From: Runella defluvii
GTDB taxonomy: Bacteria; Bacteroidota; Bacteroidia; Cytophagales; Spirosomataceae
Direction: 5' to 3'
DNA: 64,000 nucleotides
NCBI RefSeq assembly: GCF_014195535.1
Contig: NZ_JACIBY010000016.1
Span: 62,001 to 126,000 of the forward strand
Below are positions 1 to 11,300 of the stretch, piece after piece; the stretch's first letter is position 1, and each line of letters begins with the position of its first letter. A program made the position numbers and the translations under genes. The notes under the pieces were generated by a model. It ran no database searches. It was not told the origin of the DNA and saw only the letters and a list, made by a program, of their open reading frames with translations.

Positions 1-912
1 AGTAAAGAAGGAGAAGGCTCTACGTTTAGGATTGAACTTCCCGTTACGTATAGGGATGATGTTTCTATCGAGGGAGAGTATCCACCATCGCCGTTGGAGT
101 GGCCTAGTGTTGAAAATAAAATAGAAAAAACAAGCCTCAAGCATGACGTAGATTTGCGGCTGTTGGTGGTGGATGACAACGCCGATATTCGTCAGTACAT
201 TCGGTCGATTTTTGCGAAAGATTATTGGGTTGTGGAGGCTGAAAACGGAAAAATTGGCATCGAAAAAGCCCTTGAAATGACCCCAGACATCATTATCAGC
301 GATTTGATGATGCCCGAAATGGACGGCTTTGAATTTTGTAAACGACTTAAATCAGACGAAAAAACGAGCCATATTCCCATCATTATGCTATCGGCCAAGG
401 CCAATCCCGAAAGTAGAATTGAAAGCTGGGAATTAGGCGCCGACGATTACTTGTTGAAGCCCTTTCAATCGGAAGAAGTGCGGGTGCGGGTTCAAACGTT
501 ATTGGAAAAACAAGCCCGCCTGAGAACGTATTTTAGCGCGGCGGTTGGCACAGAGAAGCCTGTAACGGAAACCGAAGAAGCCTCAAAGGAACGAGGTTTT
601 TTACGTAAACTCTACGCGCTTGTAGAACAACGGATGAGCGATTCCGAGTTTACGGCCGAGCTTTGTGCCAAAGAAATGGGAATGAGTCAAAGTCAGTTGC
701 TCAGAAAATTGAAGGCGCTCACCAACCAGACCATCAACGAATACATTCGAGATTTTCGTTTGCAGCGGGCAGCAGATTTATTATCTCAAAATGAGGCAAC
801 AATTTCGGAAATAGTCTATGAAGTAGGGTTTACGAATCTGTCTTATTTTACCAAAATGTTTAAAGAAAAATACGGAAAACTTCCCAGTGAGTTTTCGACG
901 CAGGAAGAGTAA
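1..912 (+). CDS. Hybrid two-component regulator (HTCS), C-terminal part
   Basis: The reading frame is open from base 1, so the gene starts outside the window. The first codons read GEGSTFRIELP, the end of a histidine-kinase ATPase domain (G2 box). A complete receiver domain follows, with VVDDN and the phospho-acceptor in ISDLMMPEMDG, then an AraC-type helix-turn-helix (YEVGFTNLSYFTKMFKEKYG). This order is the HTCS architecture, in which one inner-membrane protein senses a glycan fragment and activates a nearby PUL. It closely resembles the complete regulator at 59756-62524. A TTG at 94 could be mistaken for a start, but the kinase tail upstream is in the same frame. The partner locus is probably the downstream gene at 1062 or one left of the window. 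Family is certain; target is not. Confidence 0.93.
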   Translation, partial: SKEGEGSTFRIELPVTYRDDVSIEGEYPPSPLEWPSVENKIEKTSLKHDVDLRLLVVDDNADIRQYIRSIFAKDYWVVEAENGKIGIEKALEMTPDIIISDLMMPEMDGFEFCKRLKSDEKTSHIPIIMLSAKANPESRIESWELGADDYLLKPFQSEEVRVRVQTLLEKQARLRTYFSAAVGTEKPVTETEEASKERGFLRKLYALVEQRMSDSEFTAELCAKEMGMSQSQLLRKLKALTNQTINEYIRDFRLQRAADLLSQNEATISEIVYEVGFTNLSYFTKMFKEKYGKLPSEFSTQEE

Positions 913-928
913 ATTAGAGGGCCATTTT

Positions 929-966
929 AGGGGCTTTATGAAGAAAAAAAAACATTTTTAGCCCCT
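929..966 (+). terminator. Possible hairpin after the HTCS gene
   Basis: AGGGGCT at 929-935 can pair with AGCCCCT at 960-966 across an A-rich loop. An alternative pairing uses GGCTTTA (932-938) with TAAAGCC (968-974). There is no long T-run after the stem, so termination is uncertain. Confidence 0.35.
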
Positions 967-974
967 TTAAAGCC

Positions 975-1016
975 AAATGCTGAATATGTGTTAATAAATG
1001 CTGAATATATGTTAAG
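975..1016 (+). repeat. 21-bp tandem direct repeat, candidate regulator site
   Basis: Two adjacent 21-bp units (975-995 and 996-1016) differ at only two positions. Each contains AATATGTGTTAA or AATATATGTTAA. The repeat lies between the HTCS gene and the secreted protein at 1062. A period of 21 bp is two helical turns, which fits tandem binding by an AraC-type domain. A similar 21-bp-period repeat follows the other HTCS gene at 62535. The role is inferred. Confidence 0.55.
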
Positions 1017-1061
1017 CCTGTTTTGAGATAGTCATTTATCTTTACTGGCAAATTAAAACAC

Positions 1062-4000
1062 ATGAAAAACTTTATATACAAAAGCACCATTTTTGGATGG
1101 ATAGTGCCCTTCATTTTGGGATTAGGAAGCGTGGTTGCGTCTCCTGTAAAAGCATCAAAAGTTAATACGCCGCCTACCATTACGGCCAAAACCATTTCGG
1201 TACCTGGAGGAAGTGGGGGAATTGAAAAAGAGATTGCCACGGCACTCGATGGCGAATCGGACAATTTGGAAATAACGGCTTCTAACCTACCTGCTAATAT
1301 AACCCTGACCAACATTGAGAATTCGGATGGAACGGTCACGGCACTCGTGAGTGTGGGCTGTTATGTGTCTGCGGGGTCGTATAGCGTAACGCTTACCGTC
1401 AAAGACCCCGAAGGTGCATCGGCTACCGATGTGTTGACCATCAATGTCACCGCCAACACCATGCCCGTATTAGCCTACGCCGCCACGGCATCGGTCAATG
1501 GCGGAGGAAGCCTCACGATTAATCCAACCGCTGGCCCGTCTGACAACTCAAATGATTTTACGGTAGGAGTTGATAACCAAGGGACGTTCACGGGCGATAT
1601 TGCTGTGGACCCAGTTACGGGCGTGATTACCATTACGAATGCAGCTCCCGTAGGTACGCACCAAATCACGATGAAAATTTCTGAAGCCTGCGAATTTGAA
1701 GAAACCGCTACGTTTGAATTGACCGTTACCAATACCAAACCCACCATTTTAGGGGCAACAATTAGCCGCCAACAGGGGACTTTGACGGGACTCAATGCGA
1801 CCATTGCAACTGTTAATGACGTTGAAACAGCAGCGGGAAGCCTCAGCGTGACCGCAACAACACCGCTTCCTTCTGGGATAAGTATTTCAGGGATTACCAA
1901 TGTGAATGGGACGATCAATGCCAATGTGCGGGCAAGTTGTTTTGCGGCAATTGGGAATAATACGGTCGAATTAAAGGTGACAGATGAAAATGGAGGAACC
2001 GCAACGGCCAATTTGATCGTGAATGTGACTGCAAATTCGCTTCCCACCATTACTTATGGTAATCAAACGGTCAATATGATGGGTGGACTGACTGTTAATC
2101 CTGCATCAGGCCCTTCGGACAATGGGGAGTTTGGTGCTATTACAATCACGGATGTAGATGGCTATACGGGCGATATCGACGTTGATTCAAATACAGGAGA
2201 AATATCCATCAGCAATGCTGCTCCTTTGGGAACGCATACCATTACGGTAAGAATTATGGATAACTGTGAAGTAACCAATACAACGACGTTTACCTTGACC
2301 GTTACCAACACCAATCCGACCATTAAAGGGACAGTAATCAGCCGCCAACAAGGTAGTGCGGAAACGGTATCGACGATTGCCAACGTAGATGATACAGAGA
2401 CGGCAAAAGGAAGCTTGACCGTAACGGCTACGACCGTTCCAACGGGTATTTCGGTGTCGAATATTACCAATACCAATGGCGTTATGAGTGCGATGGTGTC
2501 GGCGGGGTGTTATACCAATAGTGGAGAAAATACGGTGGTTTTGACCGTAAAAGATGGGAATGGAGGAACCGCAACGGCCAATTTGATTGTGAATGTGACG
2601 GCAAATTCGCTTCCAACCCTGAGTTACGCTAACAGCACAGTCAGTGTCGCAGGTGCAACAACGATTAACCCCGCTACTGGCCCTGCCGACAATGGCAGCT
2701 ACGGAGGGCTAACGATTGAAGACAAAGGTACTTTTACGGGAGACATCTCCATTGACCCTACTACTGCGGTGCTTTCAGTGAGTAATGCCGCTCCTCTGGG
2801 CGTACACACCATTACGGTGAAAATATACGACAACTGCGAAGAATATACTGAAACAAGTTTTACTTTGACGGTCGAAGGCTGTACGTCCACCCTAACGGCA
2901 GGGGCGGTAACCAATCCAACGACCTGCACAAGTCCAGTGGGAAGCATTGCTTTTACGACCAATTTGGCCAATGGTGATTATACGTTAAACTTTACGTCAA
3001 GTGCGGGAGCAACCACAAGTCCCCAACCTGTGAAAGTGGCGGGCGGCGCTTTTTCACTAGGAGGATTATTGGCGGGTACGTACAGTAACTTTTCGATTAC
3101 CTCATTGGGGTGTACAGCTTCGGCTATGTCATCTAAGGTCATTACGGCCAAAATCCCTCCTACGGCTACCTTAGCGGGTGGGAGTGAAGTTTGCCAACAA
3201 AGTTCGGCGCCCGTACTGACCTTTACCGCCAGCAATGGTAGCGCACCTTATCGTTTTGGTTATCGCATCAATGGTGGAAGTGTGTTGTATCTTGAGAGCA
3301 CGAGTGCCGTAGCCACACTCGCTCCTTCTACGCAGGTGGCAGGAGTCTTTACATACACATTAGAATCGGTCTCGGACGGAAACGGATGCAGTCAATCGCA
3401 AAGTGGTAGTGCAAAACTGACGGTCAATTACCGCGCTTCTGTTCCCCAAAATGTGTCTTTGTCAGTAGATGGCGTCAATGTGGCGGTGGGTGAAATCAAA
3501 GAAGTATGTAGCCTGTCGAGTGGAACTCCGTTGACATTTAATGCAACCTGTGCCGTGGGAGAAATAGTGCTTCATTCGGTGGATGGGGGGGAATATAGTG
3601 CGGGTATTCCCGTAGCCCTGGTTGACAATCAGTTTCACAATTACCGCGTGCGTTGCCGAAAATCCGACGGAACACCTTCCTGTATAGAGAGCGAATCGGG
3701 TGTTATGCGTCTAAAATTAGTAGCCATCCCTTCGGCTCCTACGGTCAGCTTGTCGCCAGAACGGAGCTGTAATCCTGCTGCAAGTTTTAGCGGTCAATCG
3801 ACCTGTGGAAGTTTAAGAACGATTTGGTACAATGCCACCACCAATGTGGCATTGCCGAGTTTACCAAGCACCGTTCCTACTGCAACGACGTCTTACTACG
3901 CCCGTTGTCAGACGGATAATGGTTGCGTGAGCGAAAAGAGCAACGTCGTGACGTTTACGCTCATTCCCACGCACATAGTCCCCGTGATTAGTGCGAGTCA

Positions 4001-5144
4001 GGAGATTGTATGTACAGGAACGACGGTGAAAGTGTCGGCCAACTGCCCCGCAGGAAGCACCACATTTTGGAACACAGGCGTAACCACGCCAAGCTTTGAG
4101 GTGTCGTTCAACAACATCACCAAACAAACCTACTGGGCGAAGTGCCTTTTTGAGGGCGGTTGCCAAAGTTTAGAGAGTATTCACAAAAATGTATATTGGG
4201 ATGCATTTGTGGTAACCTTAATCAACGTAGGTCAAAGCAAGTCGGCAACAAAGTCAACAAACAACCGCAGCGAGTGGGAATTGCAGTTTTTAACCCGCGA
4301 CGGTGGCCCCGACTTGGTAGCAAGTGCGCAGCAAAACCCAACTTTATATTTTGTCGAAAATCCTAACAAAACGGCGCCACGTTATTGGACAGTCAACGCC
4401 GATGCTTGTGCATTAGGTACGGAAGGTTCTTTGACTTTTGACCTGTCAACGACACCCGAAACAGGCGTGATTCAGTCGTATAACACCCACGAAAATACAG
4501 CACCATTTTTTATGTATGCCAACCGCGAGGGCTGGACGGAATTGTATTCCCCCAACCACCCTGCTTTCGGTTTTTACCTAGATAATGGGGCAGGAGGCAA
4601 TGTCTATGATGCAGGTTTGCCTAAAGGACTGTATAAATTGAGCGTTCGCTACTGGGATCAAAAAGGGCTTGGCCTTTACCCCGCAACGCGCAAACCGCAA
4701 GGCAACGTGCTTGCCTACCACGAATACTGGTTTAGAATCCAGTCGAAAGATGGGGTAGGAGTAGGAGCAGCGAGAACAGCGGAGAGCAGTGGGCAAGGGG
4801 CAAATGGCAAAGGGCAAGAGGCAATAGGTAAATGGCAAGAGGCAAATGGCAAAGGGCAGGGGTCGGATAACGAACAACAGCTAACCGATAACGGGTCTTT
4901 TGCTTCGGTCATGCCCAACCCTGTCACCAATGTTCTTCGCCTGAAGGTGCAAAACAGAAAGGGGCAAGTGGTGCAAACTACGTTGACGGATGCAACAGGT
5001 CGGGAAGTTTTACGCCGCCAATTTGTGCCTGAAACCAACACGCATCAAGAAGAGTTTGGCGTCAGCGAATTGCCAACGGGTATGTATTTCATGAAGGTGA
5101 CCACGCCTGAAAAAAGTGCATTGTTGAAAGTAGTGAAATTGTAG
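1062..5144 (+). CDS. Giant secreted Ig/cadherin-like repeat protein with T9SS sorting domain
   Basis: A 1360-residue exported protein. It has an N-terminal signal peptide (MKNFIYKSTIFGWIVPFILG), then about 600 residues of alternating beta-sandwich repeats. Recurrent phrases include NAAPxGTHxITVxI, FTLTVTNTxPTI and TANLIVNVTANSLP. Cys-containing Ig-like segments follow, then a module of about 200 residues shared with the next gene (VVTLINVGQSKS to YEYWFRIQSKDG). A Gln/Gly-rich linker is translated from a 7-bp DNA repeat. The last 80 residues are a T9SS type A sorting domain: SFASVMPNPVTNVLRL, then ELPTGMYFMKV and a basic end. No catalytic domain is visible, so it is probably a surface adhesin or structural protein. 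It is followed by a strong terminator and is transcribed alone. Confidence 0.85.
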   Translation: MKNFIYKSTIFGWIVPFILGLGSVVASPVKASKVNTPPTITAKTISVPGGSGGIEKEIATALDGESDNLEITASNLPANITLTNIENSDGTVTALVSVGCYVSAGSYSVTLTVKDPEGASATDVLTINVTANTMPVLAYAATASVNGGGSLTINPTAGPSDNSNDFTVGVDNQGTFTGDIAVDPVTGVITITNAAPVGTHQITMKISEACEFEETATFELTVTNTKPTILGATISRQQGTLTGLNATIATVNDVETAAGSLSVTATTPLPSGISISGITNVNGTINANVRASCFAAIGNNTVELKVTDENGGTATANLIVNVTANSLPTITYGNQTVNMMGGLTVNPASGPSDNGEFGAITITDVDGYTGDIDVDSNTGEISISNAAPLGTHTITVRIMDNCEVTNTTTFTLTVTNTNPTIKGTVISRQQGSAETVSTIANVDDTETAKGSLTVTATTVPTGISVSNITNTNGVMSAMVSAGCYTNSGENTVVLTVKDGNGGTATANLIVNVTANSLPTLSYANSTVSVAGATTINPATGPADNGSYGGLTIEDKGTFTGDISIDPTTAVLSVSNAAPLGVHTITVKIYDNCEEYTETSFTLTVEGCTSTLTAGAVTNPTTCTSPVGSIAFTTNLANGDYTLNFTSSAGATTSPQPVKVAGGAFSLGGLLAGTYSNFSITSLGCTASAMSSKVITAKIPPTATLAGGSEVCQQSSAPVLTFTASNGSAPYRFGYRINGGSVLYLESTSAVATLAPSTQVAGVFTYTLESVSDGNGCSQSQSGSAKLTVNYRASVPQNVSLSVDGVNVAVGEIKEVCSLSSGTPLTFNATCAVGEIVLHSVDGGEYSAGIPVALVDNQFHNYRVRCRKSDGTPSCIESESGVMRLKLVAIPSAPTVSLSPERSCNPAASFSGQSTCGSLRTIWYNATTNVALPSLPSTVPTATTSYYARCQTDNGCVSEKSNVVTFTLIPTHIVPVISASQEIVCTGTTVKVSANCPAGSTTFWNTGVTTPSFEVSFNNITKQTYWAKCLFEGGCQSLESIHKNVYWDAFVVTLINVGQSKSATKSTNNRSEWELQFLTRDGGPDLVASAQQNPTLYFVENPNKTAPRYWTVNADACALGTEGSLTFDLSTTPETGVIQSYNTHENTAPFFMYANREGWTELYSPNHPAFGFYLDNGAGGNVYDAGLPKGLYKLSVRYWDQKGLGLYPATRKPQGNVLAYHEYWFRIQSKDGVGVGAARTAESSGQGANGKGQEAIGKWQEANGKGQGSDNEQQLTDNGSFASVMPNPVTNVLRLKVQNRKGQVVQTTLTDATGREVLRRQFVPETNTHQEEFGVSELPTGMYFMKVTTPEKSALLKVVKL
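4791..4860 (+). repeat. Heptanucleotide minisatellite (10 x 7 bp) inside a CDS
   Basis: Ten consecutive 7-bp units of consensus DGGCAAR (GGGCAAG, GGGCAAA, TGGCAAA and so on). Because 7 is not a multiple of 3, three units make 21 bp, and the protein shows a seven-residue repeat of the form GQEAIGK / WQEANGK. It sits exactly in the linker ahead of the T9SS sorting domain. The same array occurs at 11422. Confidence 0.9.
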
Positions 5145-5164
5145 TGCACTTAGCGTATAACAAG

Positions 5165-5196
5165 GCCCTCGACTAACTTGTCGAGGGCTTTTTTTT
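5165..5196 (+). terminator. Intrinsic terminator
   Basis: A perfect 9-bp stem, GCCCTCGAC / GTCGAGGGC, with loop TAACTT is followed directly by eight T. It lies 20 bp after the stop codon at 5144. An identical copy follows the next gene. Confidence 0.93.
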
Positions 5197-5379
5197 GCCT
5201 TGTGGATTAATGGCTAAGTAACCAATTTAAGTAGTATTTTATTGAAAAAGTAGAATAAGGTACCAAAATGATAAATAATTTTGTAGTAATGGTATTTGAT
5301 TTTGTTTTCTTAGACTAAAATGTTGTTATTGTTCTTGGTTTCATGAAAAACTATACATAAACAACTTAACCAGTCTTGT

Positions 5380-8300
5380 ATGAAGCATATTTCCTTCCAA
5401 AAAATGCAAGCTTTCTTGCCTAAACTGTTTTTTTTAGCCCTTTTTACTTGTATGTCTTGGGCTACACAAGCTCAAAATGAAATACAAACGGCTACTCAGT
5501 ATCTCACTGAAAATGCTACAAAACACAAGCTATTAAAGCAAGATATTGACAGAATGACCGTGTCGAGTGCCTATTTATCGCCTACGACTGGTTGGTATCA
5601 TATCTATTTTAACCAAACCTTTGAATCGGTTGAGGTTTATAATAGTTTGTTGAGTTTGGTTGTTAAGGATGGACAAGTCCAACACACGACGGGCAGTTTT
5701 GTTCCTAACATAGAAGCATTGGTTAACCAAGCTCCAATTTCAGTATCTCCGATACAAGCGTTGCAAAAGGCTGCCCTAGAGGCCAATTTACCCATAAATA
5801 CCCCAATCCAAATCAGAGAAATTAGTAATACGCCACTTGCTGATGGTACGTCAGGGAAAATAGTCTATCAAGCTGCAAGTATTTCAGATGAGAACATTGT
5901 CGTAAAAAAATACTGGTTTCCTTACGAAGTACTTGAAGATGGAAAGCCACATGTAAAGGTAGCGTTAACGTGGAATGTGCAGTTTTTGACCAAAGACCAG
6001 CAAAATGGTTGGAGCATGCACATTGATGCGCACACGGGCGAAACCATACGTAAAGTAGATGAAGTGATTCACTGTAGTTTTGGGATGGTACATCGGTCGG
6101 GTGCTCCTCACGATTGTTCTTTAGAACACGGATCCTCTGTAGGAACTAATGCTGTTCTTACTCCCAAAGCAACACTGGCACCTGATAATACCTATAATGT
6201 TTTTGATTACCCATTAGAGGCTCCTACTTTTGGAAGCCGTAGCCTTGTAGCTTCTCCATACGACAAGTTTGTGCCCTTAGGAACTGGCCCTGGCGCAACC
6301 AATGGGTGGCATTTTGATGGAACTACAAGTTATACAACAACCAGAGGGAATAACGTTTGGGCGCAAGAGGATGCTAACAATAATAACGGTACTGGATATA
6401 GCCCCACATCATCTACATTAGATTTTAACTATCCTTATACACAAGGACTAAGTACAGCAGCCGCTAACAGAGATGCCGCTATCACCAATTTATTTTATTG
6501 GAATAACCTTATTCACGATGTTCTGTGGAAATATGGTTTTGACGAACCTAGTGGTAACTTTCAAAATACCAACCAAGGGCGAGGTGGGAACGGAAATGAT
6601 TATGTTTTTGCCGATGCGCAAGATGGAGGTGGAACCAATAATGCCAATTTCTTTACGCCAATCGATGGACTTAATGGCCGAATGCAGATGTACCTGTGGA
6701 CTAATTCGGGAAGTTATCAGCCAGATGGCGATTTTGATAACGGAATCATTGCTCACGAGTATGGGCACGGTTGGTCAACTCGTCTTACAGGAGGACCCAA
6801 TAATTCGTCCTGCCTTCGAAATGCAGAGCAAGGAGGAGAAGGTTGGAGCGATTATTTAATGTTGATGCTGACGACCGACTGGGCATCACTAACACCGACT
6901 GAAGCAAGCGGAAACATTCCTCGGGGTGTTGGTACCTACGCTATTAAACAAGCTACAAACGGAGGAGGTATTCGCCCTTATCGATATGCTTATTTTAACC
7001 AAAATACCAATACAGTCAACAGTGCTGTGACCTACGCAGGCGTGGGTAATACCGCCACATTTTCTTTGCCTCACGGTATTGGTTCGATTTGGGCCACCAT
7101 GCTTTGGGATATGACGTGGGAGATTATCCTCCAAGATGCTCAAATAGTGAACAATATTTACTCGACGCCATCCAATGTAATGGATATGAAAGGGAATATT
7201 GCTGCGCTTAAATTGGTAAATGAAGGGTTGCGTTTACAGCCTTGTAGTCCTAGTTTTGTACAAGCGCGTGATGCTATTTTGGCTGCCGATGGGCTATTGT
7301 TTGGCGGGCGTTACCGCTGTGCGATCGGAAGAGCATTTGCACGCCGTGGCTTAGGTGCCTTGGCTTCTACGGGGGTATCGACCAACGACCGAATTGTAAC
7401 TGAAGATTTTACTCCAATCTCTGGAGCATCACTAAACTCCCCCGTTGCACTTACTGTTTGTTCTAATCAGCCTTTTAATTATACAGCAACTACACCTACA
7501 AGTGGAACAACTTTTAGCTGGACGCGTGATGCCGTATCTGGTATTAGTAATACCGCAGGGTCGGGGAACTCTGCAGCTGTAAGTGAAACTTTGGTCAATA
7601 CCTCTTCTTTGCCTGTAACCGTCAAATACCGTTTTACATTAAACCCAGCTACCTGCCCAGGCAATGTTATTACCCAAGATGTAAATGTGATAGTGACTCC
7701 TACTGTGGCAGCAACGGTACCAGCTTACAGTGTTTGTCAAAATACCGCTGTTCCATCAGGGGAGGGACTGGTTTCTCCTGCTGTATTGGTTAATTCTGTT
7801 AGTGGACTTCTTTCTATAACTGATACCTATGTAAGAGGAAGGAATGACAATACCACCGTATATACTGCTGAGCCTGGGTCGCAGTCTCACTATAAAACAA
7901 TCACTTTTGTAGCACCCAATACTGAGGCTGTTACTTTTGAGGTTACCTATGCTGGGGTTTATAATAGTGATACGTATCTTTCATTATACGAAAGCTCCTT
8001 TAATCCAGCAGCACCCGCTACCAATTTTTTACGTGGAGATGATGATATCGACTATTCTGGAGGAAATTATCGGTCACAATTTACGCATACCCTCACTGCT
8101 GGAACCACCTACGTTTTAGTAGTTGCCTCATATTACAATTTAGATCCAGGACTATTTATATTACAGTCCACTCCTGCTGTATTTTCAACAGGGCCTACGC
8201 AATGGTACTTAAACGCCTCAGGGGGAGCGCCATTGGCAACAGGAAATGTTTTTAATCCAGTAGGTGTGTCGGGTTCTGGAATTGCCAACACAGCGAGCGC

Positions 8301-11300
8301 GGGCGTCACAACTTTTTATGCGGCGAGTCCATTGTTGTCAGAATGTCGAACACCAGTAACGTTTACGATTACTCCAACGCACAGCATAACGCTCACGTCA
8401 GTCGCTTCAACAGAAACCCAAACGGTATGTACCAATACAGCTATTACTCCCATTACGTATTCGTTGGGAGGTGGTGCGACAAATGCCACCGTAACTGGTT
8501 TACCTAACGGCGTCACATATTCAGTAAATGCGGGTGTATTGACTATAAGTGGCTCACCTACCACGGTAGTAGGCAGTCCATTTAATTATAATATTACTAC
8601 CACGGGCAATGCGTGTACGGTAGCTACTGAGTCGGGGACTATTGCAGTGAACACAACGCATAGCATAACGCTCACGTCAGTAGCTTCAACAGAAACCCAA
8701 ACAGTCTGTACCAATACGGCTATTACTTCCATTACATATTCGTTGGGAGGTGGCGCGACAAATGCCACGGTCACTGGTTTACCTAGCGGCGTCACATATT
8801 CAGTAAATGCGGGTGTATTGACCATAAGTGGCTCGCCTACCACGGCAGCAGGTAGCCCATTTAATTATAACATCACCACTTCAGGTAGTTCCTGTACAGC
8901 AGCCACAGAGTCGGGAACTATCACAGTTAACTTAGTGCACAGCATAACGTTAACATCAGTCGCTTCAACAAAAACCCAAGCAGTTTGTGTTAATACAGCT
9001 ATTACTCCCATTACGTATTCGTTGGGAGGTGGCGCGACAAACGCCACGGTCACTGGTTTACCTAGCGGCGTCACATATTTAGTAAATGCGGGTGTATTGA
9101 CGATAAGTGGCTCACCTACCACGGCAGTAGGCAGTCCATTAAACTATAATATTACTACCACAGGCAATACGTGTACGGTAGCTACTGAGTCGGGGACGAT
9201 TACGGTTGGAAACGCTCAAACAATTACCCTTACCTCTCCTAGCGCGACGGAGGCTCAGACGCTATGCGTCAATACGGCCATTACCTCAATCGTATATACA
9301 CTCGGGGGGGGAGCTACGGGGGCGACAGTTGTCGGCTTGCCGTCAGGTGTGACAAGCACTGTCAATGCGGGAGTACTTACAATTAGTGGTTCGCCTACTA
9401 CGGCTACTGGTAGCCCATTTGGCTACACTATTACAACTACTGGTAGTGTTTGTACACCTACGACCAAAACGGGTACATTGACAGTAAATGCGGCCCATAG
9501 CATCGTATTAACTTCTTCTCCAACGACAGAAACGCAGATTGCTTGTATCAATTCTGCCATTGTTCCGATAACGTATGTCTTGAGTGGAGGTGCAACAGGC
9601 GCTACAGTGACAGGACTGCCAACAGGTGTTACGAGTGCAATCAACGGAGGGATTCTTACAATTTCGGGTGCGCCTACGACAATTGCAGGTAACCCATTTA
9701 GCTATTCTATCACTACCACGGGGAATGCTTGCGCAACGGCTAATGAATCGGGCACTATTACTGTTCAGACTAAGCCAGTATTAACGCTCTCAGTACTTCA
9801 ACAAACCTTAAACGAAGGCAATAGCCAAATACTCTGTGACATAGATGCGAATCCTGTGAATAGTTTACAGTTTAACGTTTCGGGTACTTGTGGTTCGGGG
9901 TCGCCTGTTTGGCGTGTTCAAGTAGGTAGTGGCGCATGGAGTGCTTGGTCGGCGACAGTACCAGTTTCCCAATCATCCAATAACCAACCCCACCGCTACC
10001 AAGCAGCATGTGATGCTAATTGCCCAACGACTTATACTGGTGCAATTGAGTTGCAGATTAATTACCGTTCGTCGGTACCACAGGCCGTATCTATGGCGGC
10101 GGATGGTGTGACCGTTGCTGTTGGTGAGACAAAAGATATCTGTAATGTAGAAGGAAATGAACTGACATTTAATGCCACATGCGCCGCAGGGGAGGTTTTA
10201 ATTTACTCAGTCGATGGGGGTGAGTATGGTACAACTGTACCAACCCAATTGGTGGATGGCCAATACCACAATTACCGTGTACGTTGCCGCAAATCAGATG
10301 GAACAAGTTCGTGCGTAGAAACGGAGTCGGGAGTAATGAGACTACGGTTAATTATGAATTCAATGACCCCTGTAGTTAGTTTGAATGTGACGAGTGGTTG
10401 TGGGAACTCAGTAGCATTTACAGGTACTACAAACTGCGGAGCAATGACCTCTATCTGGTACAATGCAACGACGAATACAGCATTACCTAACCTTCCTTCC
10501 CAAACGCCAAGTGAAACAGCATCCTACTATGTTCGCTGCCAAGCTGAAGGTGGTTGTTTGAGCGGGAAAAGTAATGTAGTAACTTATACGGTATCGCCTG
10601 TCAATACTCCGCCAGTAGTCATGGTGAGCTCGGATGTAGCATGTACAGGAACAGAAGTGACGATATCAACTAACTGCCCTGCAGGAACCAGTGCACTTTG
10701 GAATACGGGTGTTACAGAGCCGAGCTTTAAAGTAGCGTTTGCCAATATAACCAAACAAAGTTATTCTGTTCGATGTGTAGCATCGAATGGTTGCCAAAGT
10801 GGTGTGAGTGCGACCAAAGATGTTTATTGGAAAGCTTATGTTGTGACGTTAATTAATATCGGGGAATCAAAATCATCGGTGAAAACCAACGACCGTGCTG
10901 CTTGGGTTAACCAGTTTATCACACGAGATGGTGGCCCTGAGTTGGAACAAAGCACCCAACAAAATCCGACGCTATTTTTTACAGAAAATGTTAACAAGAT
11001 AGCTCCCCGTTATTGGACAATCAATGTAGATGCTTGTGCCTTGGGAACAGATGGTTCGTTAACGTTTGATATGCTGGCTACCCCTGAGACGGGCCTTCCA
11101 CGCTCCTTCAATACGCATGAGAACAATGCTCCGTACTTTATGTACGCTAACCGCGAGGGTTGGACAGAATTATACGCGCAAAACCACCCAGCCTACGGTT
11201 TCTACGAAAGCAATGGCGCAGGAGGTAACGTGTACGATGCAGGGTTGCCCAAAGGTTTATATAAATTGGGTGTTCGCTACTGGGATCAAAAAGGTTGGGG

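Larger units (their letters stand above)
4725..5208 (+). repeat. 484-bp near-identical block, copy A
   Basis: From TACTGGTTTAGAATCC through the sorting domain, stop codon and terminator, this block matches 11356-11839 with no length change (constant offset 6631). Upstream of it the two genes encode similar protein with many synonymous differences. The sharp boundary suggests recent gene conversion. One internal stretch (about 4984-5035) is clearly more diverged. Confidence 0.85.

Noticed and set aside
94-912. Free-standing response regulator starting at TTG 94
   Set aside because: The same frame continues to base 1 with a kinase ATPase tail, so the gene is a truncated hybrid protein.
4791-4860. 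CRISPR-like array
   Set aside because: Units are 7 bp with no spacers; no cas genes are present anywhere in the window.
4578-4877. Minus-strand frame with Leu-Pro-Phe-Ala repeats
   Set aside because: It is the reverse reading of the 7-bp minisatellite inside a well-supported gene; all frames of such arrays stay open.
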